Source of the DNA: Papaver somniferum
Taxonomy: Eukaryota; Streptophyta; Magnoliopsida; Ranunculales; Papaveraceae
Direction of reading: 5' to 3'
DNA length: 64,000 nt
Assembly (NCBI RefSeq): GCF_003573695.1
Contig: NC_039367.1
Coordinates: 160,968,542-161,032,541, forward strand
Positions 46,885-60,102 of this stretch are shown piece by piece. Below the pieces are notes generated by a model. The model searched no databases, was not told where the DNA came from, and saw only the letters and a list, made by a program, of their open reading frames with translations. Every line of letters begins with the position of its first letter. Within the stretch, counting starts at the first letter, position 1. The position numbers and the translations under genes are program-made.

Positions 46885-46950
46885 TTACAAAAAATCTTCC
46901 TCATCAGTATCCCATCCCTCCTCCTCATACTGCTCACTGTCATCGCTATT

Positions 46951-47607
46951 TCATGGAGCCGGAGAAGTTCCACTAGAATACGAAGAATCCTCATTGCTAT
47001 CTTCTCCATCTTCTTCCTCTTCTTCAGTATCCTCCTCATCGTACTTGGCACATATCATCCTTATGTCCACTCTTCTTGGCTCTCCTTCGTTCATGGTGCG
47101 TGAAAGGATTTTGGGATTGGGAATCTCATACTCAAACCTTCTCCTCAACTTTCCCTCATGATAAGCCTTCATTTTCCGCTTGTCTTCTGCAGCATCAGAA
47201 TCAAGGTCACTGGTATTTACCTCCTCTACATCATACTCAAACCCATCAGAGGACTCATAATCACTTTTTGTTGCGCTTCCATATTTTGGTGCTTTGGCAT
47301 GTTTCTCCGCCCATTCTTCATCTTTTCTATCACGTCTTGCAAAGTACTTGGGTAGCCACGCAGCATAAAGAGCATCAATCCTCCTTTCTTCCCTCTGACG
47401 AGCAGCTTCTTCTTCCTCCCTCTGACGAATCTGCTCACGAATACGATGATCAATCTCATCTTGAACATCAATTCTTAATTTCTGCAACTCCTCAATGCTT
47501 AAAGAAGGAAGAAGCAATTTGGCTTGTGCATATTCAGGGGATTCTTGTTGTGCAACGGGAAGCTCCTCATCGGCATTCGGTGGATTTTGATCAGATGGAT
47601 CAGCCAT
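46951..47607 (-). CDS. Acidic, charge-segregated orphan protein (218 aa), copy B
   Basis: I do not recognise a family. The N-terminus (1-35) is Pro/Glu/Gln-rich and probably disordered. Residues ~38-75 are a Glu/Arg/Gln-rich helix with coiled-coil character (EELQKLRIDVQDEID, then QREEEEAARQREERR). Residues 76-110 are Lys/Arg/Trp-rich (AAWLPKYFARRDRKDEEW). An Asp/Glu/Ser-rich stretch, a second basic block (KRKMKAYHEGKLRRRFEYE) and an acidic Ser-rich tail follow. There is no signal peptide or membrane segment. The ATG is the first in an open frame and is preceded by a purine-rich leader on this strand. The TGA stop is followed in frame by 21 further codons of the same composition up to TAA at 46885-46887, so the stop may be a nonsense mutation. 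It could be a decaying gene or an unrecognised element protein. Confidence 0.6.
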   Translation of the reverse strand: MADPSDQNPPNADEELPVAQQESPEYAQAKLLLPSLSIEELQKLRIDVQDEIDHRIREQIRQREEEEAARQREERRIDALYAAWLPKYFARRDRKDEEWAEKHAKAPKYGSATKSDYESSDGFEYDVEEVNTSDLDSDAAEDKRKMKAYHEGKLRRRFEYEIPNPKILSRTMNEGEPRRVDIRMICAKYDEEDTEEEEEDGEDSNEDSSYSSGTSPAP

Positions 47608-48113
47608 TATCTAAAACAAATTTCTCTAAACTAAACCTTTCCTCTTCTACAAACCTTTTAGGAAAAACTACTTTGAAAATGATAATCTCTCGGCTAATCA
47701 CCCCTTTAAAAAACCAATTGTGCCTATTCAATTCCATTTATGACGCTTGGTTAACTGTCAAGTCGCTTTGTTTACCACGCCTATTCAAAACCATGCGTAT
47801 TACTTTCAACCTTTTGATCATAATTACCCTATGCATACTTATTTTCAACACCTAAAATTCATTATTATTACCTTTACCCTCATTAGAACTGTCACTAAGG
47901 GAGGCACTGGTAGGTCACCAAATCTTGTGGCAATATTTTGGGGTCTAATTAAAATTTTATGTTTTATGCATATTGGGAATATGCAACACCAGTTGGGAGG
48001 CACCATTGAAGTTTGGGCCATATTTGCCAGATAGGTTATCTCTACCACATAATCCATTATGCCACTACCATTATGGCTCTTGGCAGCTTTTTCCACTGTA
48101 CTATTACCCTTTC
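47608..48113. other. Upstream region of the acidic ORF, copy B
   Basis: About 500 bp between the ORF start and the LTR start. On the minus strand a purine-rich leader (AGAAGAGGAAAGG near 47640) precedes the ATG. A CATAAATGG at ~47740 is the only TATA-like candidate and is weak. No other gene is seen. Confidence 0.35.
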
Positions 48114-49727
48114 TGTTAGAGCATTACTCGGTCGAACTCGCATGCGTTGCTATCTCAAGCATGTTTGTCAATGTTAGTGATCAAAACTATAAGTCTTGAT
48201 TTCTAGTCTATTATAGCTAATTCTCGGACTAGGATAGTAAGTGTAGTTGAGCTCAAGGACTCCATGACGATTCATCATACAAGACGAAGATCTACTCAAG
48301 GAACCGGTGGAACTTCTCGACAAAAAGGTATGTGGAGACTTGAACTTATCTGCAACTCAAAAGTCTATCTATTTTATAGACTATGATTATACACATTTGG
48401 TATTTCGAGCCGAGTATACCTCGCCTATCTATATCTCGAAATATGTGTTGGTAAGCTTTTCGCTTCAACCAAGTTTATCTTTACCTAGTGACGAAAGTCA
48501 TGATATGTTTCAATCACTTTGAAAATTGCTTTGACGAGAAATTGTATAACAACTATATAACGTCCTCTAAGAATGTTTCAATGATTGGAATGAGAGTATA
48601 GATTACATAACCAATGGTGGACATAAGCATTGTTGTGGAAACACATTTATGTATAAGTCCTATTCCTTGAACCAAATTTTTTAACTTTGTTGATCAAGAG
48701 AACCGGAAGAATGGCAAGTGCCAAGTCCGCGAACTTCCGAAGTTCTCAAACCCGAGAATTTTGCTGGAGTTGACAAACTACTTGCATGAAGCTAAGTCTG
48801 TGAACTCAGTCCGCGAACCCAATCCACGAACCGGCGAAGTTCTCATCCCGAGAATTTCTCCTGGAGTTTGTAAACTCTGTCCGGTATCTTATGTACGCGA
48901 ACCTAGTCTGCGAACTTGAGAAGGTTATATCTAAAGATGATTTCTGAACTTAAACTTAAAAAGACTAAGGAATACTATTTGCAAACCGTGGCTATAAAAG
49001 TTCATGAACCGATTCAAGTGAATCAAATCATCTTTGCTTCAATTGTGTCTTGTGTAGTTACATAAGATTTCCTTGCAATTGAACAACTCTCTAACTAGTT
49101 CATTTGAGTCATTTGATCTAGTTATGGTGAAGAAGAACATGGTTGATATGAAATGATCATATGGCTAACATTTTGGTTGACTATTGTTGAACCAACAATG
49201 CACACGTTTGGGTACGGTTAACAAACCTAGAAGCGTGTAGTTCATTTGTGTATAACAATCTAAGTTTTCGATCTAATGATTGAGAAATATTAGCTTGAAT
49301 ATAAATCAGGTTTTCATCTAACGGTGGATATTGATTGCTTTGTTACCAAGGCAAAACCCTGATTTGAAAGACTATATAAGGGGACATCTATCAACTCTGC
49401 AAAACTAATCCCCACACCTCACGTGTGATACTAGTTTGGGTGATAGAGTCGGTTCTCCTTTAACCTTTGGTTTTCTTCTTCTAAAACCAGGTTAAACGAC
49501 TTAAAGACTTTATTGGGATTGTGAAGCCAGACCGATACTATTTTATCATAGTTGTGTGATCTGATCTTGTATCTTCTATTGTACGACTACAATCATATTG
49601 ATTGGATTGAGATTGATATCTCCGATAGGCAAGATATAAAGAGTAATCACAAACACCTTCGTCTCATTGTTTGTGATTCCGCAACATCTTGTTTCGCTAG
49701 CATACGATTAAGATTGTTGTGAGGTGA
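48114..49727 (+). repeat. Truncated Copia-type LTR, copy B
   Basis: Begins TGTTAGAGCATTACTC and stops at the same base as in copy A, joined to LINE at 49728. TATATAA at 49373-49379. The identical truncation in A and B shows that the junction was copied as part of the unit. Confidence 0.72.
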
Positions 49728-50705
49728 TTTGGTTGACGTTACAATTTAAAGAAAAACTAAAAGTCTGGAACAAAGAGGTTTTTGGACATACCGATACAAA
49801 ATTGAAGAATATATTATCTTAAATTCAAACTCTGGATGGACTGACTGAAAATAATATACTAACTGAGGAGGAGCGGAAGGTGCATCTTCAATACAAAGAG
49901 GATTTTGAAAAGATTACTAAAATGGAGGAGACTTCATGGAAGATTAAATCAGAAACGAAGTGGTTACAGGAAGGTGACAGAAATACTTCTTTCTTCATCA
50001 TCAATGCTTCAGCCAGACGTAGATACAACAGAATCAGGCAATCGTACATCTGAAATAAGTTGGTCTATGACAGAGGAAGGTTGCAAGAACATATAGTAGG
50101 TTATTAAAAAACTCTATTTACCGAGGAAGAAGTCATTCGACATGGTCTAGAGGGGATTCAGTTTGATTCCATTATCGCAGAAGCCACTATCTTAGAGGCA
50201 TATTTCACAGAGAAGGAGGTTATGCATGCTATTAGAGATTTAGGAAATGACAAAGCACCGGGTCCGGATGATTTCCATATTCTGTTCTTTCAGAAGTGAT
50301 GACACTTTATCAAGGTTGATATTATGGGTACCGTAAATGAATTCTACACTACATGTACTAATAATATGACAAAGATCAGTTTATTCACATTGTCGCGTTA
50401 ATACCACACTGATTTTCACATGTTTGGTATGACCTGGTGACGCCATTGCATTCGTCAGCAAATATATTTTGGGCGCGTCATATTCGTCTGCTACCACAGG
50501 GTCTCAATGGTGGGATGAACCACCACATTTTATTCGAGCAACTTTGGGTAATGACAGATCAAGTATGTCTACTTACCCATTCAAATAGTTTGTAATATGT
50601 TTTTTTTCTCTTTCTCTCTATCTCCTGAGGCCCCCTCTTTCTATTTGTTTCTCATTTTATTAATAAAATCTCCTCGCCACTCTTGCCCAAAAAATGAAAA
50701 AAAAA
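49728..50705 (+). mobile_element. LINE 3' fragment, copy C
   Basis: As copy B. The DKAPGPDD block is in frame with IRDLGN before it, so this copy lacks the frameshift present in B near 35220. A-rich tail at ~50688-50705. Confidence 0.85.
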
Positions 50706-51114
50706 GATTAAAGTTTTAGAGGACAGAAATATGCATAGTGAGTCATCTATATACACTTTATTTAATGCTAATTGAGCGCCACTAGTCAGCAATGAGCGCC
50801 TCGCCTAGCAGCTAGGGATGCCGAGGAAAAATTAGAAAACACCATAATCTGGGGTTTTGGGCACCTTTTTGTCTAGGCATTCCTTGAGCGTAGGCGAGCG
50901 CGTAAGGCGCCTTTTGCAACGTAACTAGTGAGTATTATTCGTTCATGGGTTAATAATATATACATGCCTGTTGTTCATATTTAGGGTTATAAGTCTATGT
51001 CACTTTTTCTTAGCTTTGCAAAACTAAGCCGATTTGAATGTTTTATTGAAAAAAGGGCTAACCACATTTATCTATTTTTTTATAATCGTTAGAGTAAGAT
51101 AAAAGCATCTTTAG

Positions 51115-52580
51115 TAGAGCTGGCAAACAAGCTGAAACCCGCGGATTAACCCGTACCCGGCCCGTGAAAATCCGAGTCCGGCTTGGCTTGGTCCTAAACA
51201 AGCCGGGCGCGGGTTGGAGAAATAGCGGCTTGTGAGAAAACGGGTTTATCCGTTCCGGCCCGTAAACCCGCGGGTTATACCCGTCAACCCGTGTTGTCCT
51301 ATTAATTTCTACCGTACGATTATTACATTTAATCATGTTCGTTCATTTATGGTATAAATCTCAAAAAAAACCCTAAAAGATTTCATTTTGTTTCATTCCT
51401 TCTCCACTCTGCTCTCTGCGCCTCCTTAGCACCACCTCCATCTTTTTTTTCCTTTCTTCTCTGCGTCTGTTCTTCTTTGCATGTGTAAATTAAAGCTTAA
51501 CAATAATGGATTTAATCTCAAGTAACTGATGTGAGGATTTGCTTCTTCACTTTTCTTTTTCTTTCTGTTTCTGGGTTGAGTTTTAGTCGGCTAAGGGTTC
51601 TGAGTTGAATATTGGAAGAGCAAGTGAGTGATTAAGAGTGGATTTTAAAAGTAGAACATGAAGAAGAACATTATCATACTAATAGTTAAGATTTATTTCA
51701 ATGAAGTACTGGAATTGAAAAATCCAGAAGAAATTAGGGCTTCAATTGAATTTGGGGTTTTATGAAATTGAGAAGAGAATTGAGTTAATGATAGAAGAAG
51801 AAGACTAGGATTTTGATTCAATTTAAGTTATTGGGTTAAGATGTACTGAATTCCTATAATAATTTTTGTTCTTTTTTGTTCATTCAATCAAAAATACAGA
51901 GAGGTAAAGCCTTTTTTTCTCCCCTTATATATCTAATGTTTGGAACATCATGTTCTTATAGATGTTGGTTTTGTTTGTATACTCTTGGCATTTTAGTTAC
52001 TAAAATCGAACCTCTGTTCTTTCTCTCCAAATCTTATGTTGTTGTTGCTGTTATCTTCCATTGGGTGTTGTTGGTGGGAGCTGGTAAGAGAGTAGGAGAA
52101 GGAATAATGGGCTTTGGTATCATTGATTGCTGCTTCCTGAAGTGTAGCTGCTGTTGCTGTTGATGTAGTTAACTGAAATGAGTTTCCGTCTGATTTTAGT
52201 TTGAATAGCAGCATGGGAATTTGAGGAAGATGAAATTGGAAACTGAGCAGTGATGATGGGGAGTTTGAAAACGGAATTGTGGGATTATAAGAATCAAAAA
52301 TCAGTTTTGAGTTGTGTTTACGATTTTTATCCTTGTAAATTGTGAGTTGGTGTTTACGATTTTTATCCTTGTAAATTGTAATTTGTCACAAATTAGCTTA
52401 ATTAAGTTTTAATTAAACAAGCCGGGCTAACCCGTGAACCCGCAAGCTTTACCCGTTACGGGCGCGGGTTGAAGAAATGACCACCCGTGAAGAATATCAA
52501 CCCGCGGGTTTTGGCCCGTGTAAACCCGTACCCGTGTAACCCGTAGCAAGCCAGCCCGGCCCGCCCGTTTGCCAGCTCTA
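51115..52580. mobile_element. Non-autonomous hAT element, copy C
   Basis: TAGAGCTGGCAAAC ... GTTTGCCAGCTCTA, ATCTTTAG on both sides (51107-51114, 52581-52588). Same CCCG-rich subterminal regions and leader-like interior as in A and B. Confidence 0.9.
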
Positions 52581-52588
52581 ATCTTTAG

Positions 52589-54455
52589 GTCCTTTAAATC
52601 TTTCGAACTCGGTATGCACACGTCACCATCTGCTTGACACATATCACACCCAAATCGGCCCCCACCACTTCCACTGTAGAACACCAACTCGATATGGATT
52701 TCAATCTAAGCCACTTAACATCAGCCCATACGTGTTACAATATTAGTCTTATCAAATACAAGCCATTCAGCTCATCCAATTCTTCACTACACCAGTTGTA
52801 CACTTCAGTCTTCAACAGCTCCATTCCCTAGCTGCATCCCTCGTCACTCTAAGCTCAAACCCCAGATCTACATCATATCCATTCTGTGCCATCAATAGAA
52901 TTTCTGATTCTTAGCTGCACTTCGCAACCACCGCCAACATCTCATATTCAGCTCAACAATACCAGTAGCAGCACACTCATTAGCAACATCACAAAACCAA
53001 CAAAATCACCTGATGTACCACAAAAAAATAAATTTCAATACCATCGATCTATTGATGCAATTCTCAACCTACATCACAATATCACAACATTGTTGCCATT
53101 TATAAAATACACGACTAAAACTAGTACAATTCGCTAAACTCAATCACTCTACAGAAATTCAAATGCAAATTAAACACCTAACCAACATTATGAACCCTAA
53201 AATCAGACTCATAAAATATACTACAAAACAGAATAAGCAAACACAGCATAACCTAATCAGGACAAAACTTACATGGGAGAGCAAGAACCCTAGGGCTAAC
53301 CATATGACCACGGCCTAATCGACCAGATTTACCCCAAATTCCTCTACACTTATTAGCAACCCGTCTAGACAGACATAACAACTGCGTGTTTAGTATCTTC
53401 AATTGCTGCTTGACTTGATCTTTTAAGTTCTTCATCATCGACACTTAATTTCGTCATTCCTCTTCCTCTTCTATCAACATATCTCCTTCCCTGGTTTCCT
53501 TCCTCCTTCAAAACAACAGAATCACCACCATCAATCCACGGTAGATGTTAAACCAAAACCAAATCAGGTCAATACCCATCCTTCCATGTTCTTCTTAGCT
53601 TTAACCCCAACGAATTCATAATCAACAGAAGCAAGCCTTCATTATTCCAACAAATTAACAGCAACAAACCTGCTCTTCTTTCACCGATTCAATCCCTCTC
53701 AATCCATCTCAGACCCAAATTCTCCGCGTTCATTATATTTAACTACTGCGATTGTTCTTCATCTCCAATCATTCATCATCAATTAATCGACGGCAGAAAC
53801 TTGAATATCTTGATTTTATTCCCAACAATAGATCCCTGATTCCTAATTCTTCCCTCTTTTCACGATATCTTGTTTTTTTAAACACAACTTCATCCCCGTT
53901 TTACAATAGCAACAATAAAATCCATATTCGCTCTGAATTTAATTCCATCTTCCTTATCAATCTTCACTGCAGCTTCAGATGAAAAGAAGGTGGAATTTTT
54001 CTCGATAGAGAGAAGAAGTTGATTTCTTCAGTATCTAATCTAACCCGTTGATTTTTTCCGACACACACTGCAATCAGACCAAACAGCCTTACACGTGTAT
54101 AAGGGTATTAAGGTAAAGTGTGCAATATTGTCTCATCCCGTTCGGGAGAAATTGATTTGAATGGAAATACAGATTAAGGATTAGTTTTGCAAAATGAAAA
54201 AAAAAATTGGCGTAAAATTGTAAAATCCAGGATAAACACTAGGCTTATATATCTGTTTTTATTCTTTCATTCATTAGATACGCTGAACTCTGAATATACT
54301 TCAACTTCACTCTAAACATCAGTTTCAAAATTACAAGTATCTCCAAAGAACTTCTTAGCTTTGTGGTTTTCCAAGACAAGTTTAGAGTTTTGATGCATTC
54401 TGCTAACATTGGCGCTAAGTTTGTCGACTTTGGGATAGAGAAAGAAAGAAAATGA
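52589..54455. other. Copy C non-coding stretch with Copia empty site
   Basis: Equivalent to copy B 37565-39431. Single AATAT at 54293-54297 where copy A carries the Copia element. No recognised gene. Confidence 0.4.
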
Positions 54456-54654
54456 CACTACAAAATAAAAGCCTCTTGGGACGGCCAAAAAATGTCCCAA
54501 GAGATATTAGGGACGGTTTATGTACCGTCTCCTGTTCCACCGTGACTAATACTATGACTATTAGGGACGGTCGGACCATCACCGTCCCAAATATCCTTTT
54601 TTAGGGACGGTTTTTTCAAAACAGCCGTTCCTAAAAGCTACTTGTCCTGTAGTG
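54456..54654. mobile_element. Miniature CACTA-like element, copy C
   Basis: CACTACA ... TGTAGTG with TGA on both sides, 199 bp. The left GGGACGG repeat is intact, as in A. Confidence 0.82.
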
Positions 54655-54848
54655 TGATCATAATTTTGAACTACGTAACAAAACAACTGAATTACAAAAT
54701 TGAAAAATTGGTATCATCAAATCAAAATGAAACCAAAATACATGATAATGGGCGACTCTTTAATCTATTAATCGGAGTTTCTATCAAGCACCAAGTTATT
54801 TTTCCAAACTAAATATCCGTAACGGACTAACAACAAATAATGTCCAGA

Positions 54849-55167
54849 AATTCCAAGAAAACTAACAATATGATTACAATTATAAAATCATAAGTTACTT
54901 TGTCTTACAGATATATATATCTCAACAAAGTTCCAGACGTGGCATATAGATGGCTTGAAGATCTACTTGCTAACTTTACAAACATGGTGGTCTGCAAGCA
55001 TAAAATGGAGAAAGGAAAGAGAATATCTGAATTCTGAGTAAGTATCACATACAACAAACACAAATTTGATTTGAGAGGAAACGTCATTATGACCGACAAT
55101 TATTTGAAGATCTGTGAGATTCCTCCTCTTTTATAATTGTAATCGTATTGTTAGTTTTCTTGGAATT
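54849..55167. repeat. 39-bp inverted repeat pair, copy C
   Basis: Arms at 54849-54887 and 55129-55167, same mismatch as in A and B. Confidence 0.75.
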
Positions 55168-56526
55168 ATTAGGGATGGAATGAATAAATCTTCACTCAAA
55201 CTGCCATTCTCTACTCTAAATCTTCTACTGAAATATTAGGGATGGAATGAATAAATCTTCTCTAACCGGATTGGATTGACGGGGTACGAAATATTAAAGG
55301 TCAGCTCAATTGCTCGAAGATGCCCAACCTTTACAGAAAACTGGATACAAAACAAATGACACCCATACATGTAATAGTCTGAAACCTATCTCTGGGAATC
55401 ATAATCCTGTTAAGGCCTGAATGCAAACCCAATTATATCTCACTCTTGATTCCAGGCCACCCAATTCAACATGATACAACCATTCTGTGTCAGCTTTTCC
55501 TAGAAATATTGAATGATTTATTTAAGTCATTTAGACTTTCTTGTTAACAAATTTGTTATTATAACTTATCTAATGAAATAAGGGTATTACACCACTGCAA
55601 GGATACAGTTGAAGGAAATGATCTCGTGGTGAGTGGGACGAAGCCCATGGACAAAACTAAGTTGAGCACTCGTTTAAAACGAAAACAAGCGTAGCAGGAC
55701 GAACCAAGAGTGACTACTGTAGTATATCTTGATCTAGAGTGAACGAAAATTCCATGTAAGAGAAGACTTGATGTGGGAGCCTATATAAGTAGTAAATATA
55801 CTTCTACTATCGCACTTAAACTCTTTTCTCGCACTTATGCAATATATTGCAGTTCAAACAAAGTTGTATTCGGAAATTATATGCCTAGTGGCTAGTGCAA
55901 TAGCATGGAAGGAGCACTGGTATTTAAAAGAAGTATAGGGATTGCTAATTGAAATGTAAGAAACAGCAAGAAGCTTGGGTACTTAAAAGATGAGCTACAA
56001 GTCTACAACAGTATATACTATACCCCTTCTACAGATGCAGATCCAATTTAAAGACTGCGACAAGAAGAATACATAAGAGCTCATAAGAGAGAAATATAAA
56101 GAGGGGAACTTCGGAAGACTAAAGGCAAAGTGCAACAACACATACATTAGCAGCTCTAAATAACCCAATTTCACTCGCATATTTTAGTAGTTGAACCAAG
56201 AAACAATCACTCGCATACAATAATTGAATCACATATCGTGTCTGCAGCCCATGGGAAGTAAACTAAGATTGACTCCGGAAACAGAACAAATTCAGCAACA
56301 GAATAGACTTTTCTTACAAATTACAGCCCAAAGAGTTGATCGCTGTCAATGCCACTTTCCAAGAAATGCACGATTAAACAAATTTGCATTGTGTACCCTG
56401 AAATTTCAAAGTTACATGTACAAACACTACCCGACTAATACAACGTCAAAATTCTTCCATCACTAGAACCAAATTACATACTCTATCCCAATCCTATTGC
56501 CTAATGACTTCTTCAGGTAGTGAGTA

Positions 56527-56937
56527 TAGAGGGCCCCTTTAGAGGGGGAAACTGTCCAATTTAGATGATGTTATAGAGTTTTTCACGCAGATTAAGAAAT
56601 ATCAAAGAGAGTAATTGTTTTTTCCAAATATGTCCATATTAATATCTTCCTAAAAATTTATATCTCCTAGTTTTTTTTTATGGATTCTAGTATAAATTAT
56701 GAATCCCCATTTAATTCCACTTGGGATTGACCAGATATCCTAAGATAATAGAGAATAAATTTAAAATCTTAAATTAGATTAATTATCTCTCACTGATAAT
56801 AAAGACAGTGAATGTTATGTTGTGATCCCAAAGCAGGGGTAAATCAGTGAGAATTTAGAGAAAACAGCTAAACTCTTATCTATTTTGGAACATACAAAAA
56901 AAACTCTAAAACATCATCTAAAGTGGAACGGAGGGAG
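56527..56937. mobile_element. Stowaway-like MITE, copy C
   Basis: Same right terminus and altered left end as in A and B. A short internal deletion is present in the T run near 56670. Confidence 0.65.
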
Positions 56938-56939
56938 TA

Positions 56940-59471
56940 TATGAAAAAGATGAGATCTTAAAATTTCTACAGATGTATCATTTCTAACAGTTTCTAGCTA
57001 ATTGTAACAGTTGTAGCACATCAATGGCGCAAACTCATGTAATACCCATTTCAACAGCTTCTATAGTATATCTCCAGCTGATTGGTTTATAGTCATTGGG
57101 ACAAAAAACACAAGTGATCTGATTTGTAGATCAAGGAGGAACCCTGGACAGAGAAACCAAAATATGAATGAATGGGAAAATTGTGGGATAAAACCATCAA
57201 AATATCAAACAAAATCATAATTTTACAGATCTTACCAGAGGGAAACATCCAAGATCCGTTGGTGCAGCCCACATAATGGTTAGGAAGCAATAAACAACAT
57301 AGATTTGAGAGGAAAATTCATTATGAGAATTTCAAACATCCATGGCTTTCTTTCTTTGATCTCCAAGCTATGTGTAAACCGTAACTGCTTTCATCATAAA
57401 CCTCAATCTGATTCTGGAAACAGCATGAAAAACTCTGTTAGGTGGTTTGTCCCTCAACGCCGCCTCTTCACTCACACTGCTAATCTCCACTCTCCTCTCT
57501 TCAGCACAATAAAATTCTAGGGCTTAGTTGATTTAGATATAAGTAAAGTACTTTGATTTCCTAAAATGTCCTTGAACCAATGTTACAGGCTTACGGCCCA
57601 ATGTGCAGGCCCGGTTATTACTAAAATCTATATTCTACTGACTACTGTGTTATATTGAGTGAGACAGGAACTGATATATGGCATATGCGATGAAACACGT
57701 AATGTAAAAAAATTATATTGGTGCCTAAATTTGACTTGGGAGTGTATAGTAAAGTAGAATTAAGTCCTAAAGAATCACAAACTGTGGATAGATTTGGAAC
57801 TGGTAGTAACTTCCACCGAAATAACAAAATTGCAACATTAGTGGTAATTTACAGGCATTATCATCACTTGGATTTGTTTAATATGATTAGAGGTCTCTAT
57901 TTATTAACATGGATCGATAAACTAGTGACATAGTCAAATGATGTTACAATAGTTTCAATCATAAGTTACTAAACATCATATAAGACTGAAACGTCCCATC
58001 CACTAAGAAGACGAATCAAATGCATAGCATTGTGAATGGACTTTATCTTTCACAAAATATCGGTATACATATATTCAGATAAGATAATTACGAGTACTAG
58101 ATTCCGCAAAATTCACTATCACAGTGAAGAATAACAAACTAAACAAAAAACTTCACCTGCAGGGACTTACTCTAATCTGCTGCTCCAGGTGTATAAACCA
58201 TGAGACAACCGCATCATCATGGTATTCCATTCCATTCCATCAATACATTCCTCTGCTGTTAATAAGAACACAGCCAGAATGCCATCTCATCCTAGCTATT
58301 TATAGACATGTAATCTGATCAAAGGACTCTCCGCACAACAAGGAGTAAAAACCATCTCATCCTAGCAGAGTTTACTATTCTAAAAGAGAGCCCATTACAG
58401 TCCTTTTAACACACTATGCACCTTTACATGCAATTGCAATTGCTTGAACATTTTCTCAAAATAAGTTAGTCAAACTATGGTTTAGACATATTGAATGAGG
58501 CAACAGACAGAGAGACGAAGGCTGAGAAAGACAATAAGCTAGAATGCATGCCAACTTAGTCAGAATTAACTACGAAATTTTGCCGGATAGTGCTATGTAT
58601 TCAGATGTGCTATGTATTCAGATGGTTCCCCAAAAGCTTAAAGAACATTGCCGAAGGACTGCTCAATGAGATTCATCTTTACTATTATTTTAACAAAAAA
58701 AGCCAAAAATCTTTTGTTGCCTAAAATCTGAATTTCGACTCCATAACTCAATAGTCTCAATTCTCTTTGCAATTTCTACCACACTCCCACGGACCAAGTA
58801 AAAAACTAAAAATGGGAATGTCTCCGCAACAAAAAAAATAGAAAAACGAAAGAAAGATGGATGTACCAATTCGGGTGTGAATAGCATCAAGATATAGATG
58901 ATTGGCTACTTAAAAAAATTCATCTGCACCAACGTTAATTTTCTATACAGATTATCAATTTACATCTCCAAAAAAATAAAATAATAAATTACAAATAAAT
59001 ATCATGAAATTACTGCAGATTAAATTTTGGATGTAAGCTTGACAGGTTCTCAATTCTCCAACCGATCTATCTTAGATTTACCCGGTTCTTATCTTTGTGT
59101 TATTCCTTAGTTGGATCTAGGATTGGTTTTTTCTCTACTGTTGATCTAAAATTTCGAGAGTATGTGGAGACGATACACATAACTTTGCATCTCCCAGGTA
59201 GTAACTTTCCATCATAATCCCCCATCTGATTTTGGTAACCCCCAGATTCTAATCAGCAGAGCTCCGGTCCACTTGTTTTTTCCCTGAACACCCCCTCCTC
59301 ACCCACACTGCTAGTCTAGACTCTACTCCCCTCTCACTCTCTGTCTAGCCAGGGTTTGTTTCAATTATACTAAGAGGTAAGTTGTGTGAATTACCAAAAT
59401 GTCCGTAAACTATGTCCACGGGATATTTAGTTTGGCCCAGTGCGAAGGCTCCTTATTGCATCTGCATACAG
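56940..59471. other. Copy C stretch without a recognised gene
   Basis: Equivalent to copy A 26903-29429. Only short frames. Confidence 0.35.
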
Positions 59472-60102
59472 CCTAATATGAAAATGCACAACAATTGCGC
59501 TTTATCAGTAACTTGGCCAAGGTTAGATATGCGGGACACATGTCTGAGTTGCAACTAGACAATGGCATGTGCCAAACAGGATTTGGACATGGCCAATGAT
59601 GCGAGATTAGCATCAAGAGATGCCAAATGAGTTTGACAAATAAACTGTATGGATGTGACGTGCAGGCATGCAAGCAAGACTTGCATTAGAACACTTGCAT
59701 CAATGCGAGAATGATGCTCAACAATGTTTGCGGGAGTTTGGTTGGCAGACGCAATTATTGTGCAAGAAGGATGGATGACATGTGGCGGGCACATGGCATT
59801 GACGGATTCGAGTTGGTTACACGGAAGTTGTTTTACTTTATGCATTTCTAAGGGTAGGAACTGTTTGGTTCGCTTTAGGAAAGGAGTTGGGCAAGTTAGC
59901 ACAATTGCCTAACCGCCATATGTAAAGTAAATCCGTAATTGTCTGACAGTTACTTGTAGATAGCTTTTGTAAGCCTATATAAGCCTGATCTTGTGAAGGG
60001 ATTGGGTTATCCGTAACAAGAAGAGTGTGTAACCCTAAGTGTGCAATAAATAAAAGGCTCCAGACTAGTTTAAAGTTAAGTTCTATTGGTGCATTTGTCC
60101 CT
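59472..60102 (+). promoter_or_regulatory. LTR-like promoter region, copy C
   Basis: Same TATATAAGCC and AATAAATAAAAG arrangement as in copies A and B. Boundaries uncertain. Confidence 0.35.

Larger units (their letters stand above)
34711..49727. repeat. Tandem array unit, copy B (15,017 bp)
   Basis: Complete unit from TTTGGTTGACGTTACAA to the end of the truncated LTR, colinear with copies A and C. It lacks the PIF-like MITE and the Copia element of copy A. It shares with C a 3-bp deletion near the unit start (ACAATTTAAAG instead of ACAAGTACTTAAAG) and the shorter sequence near 37580, so B and C are closest relatives. Many B-versus-C differences are single-base indels. Confidence 0.95.

Noticed and set aside
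47076..47855. 259-codon plus-strand frame antisense to the acidic ORF (also 62103-62882 in C)
   Set aside because: Longer than the minus-strand ORF, but its composition (scattered Trp, Cys, His, no domain pattern) looks like the antisense of a low-complexity acidic gene. It runs through the upstream region without any structure. In A it is broken by the same indels. The minus-strand frame has the more protein-like pattern.
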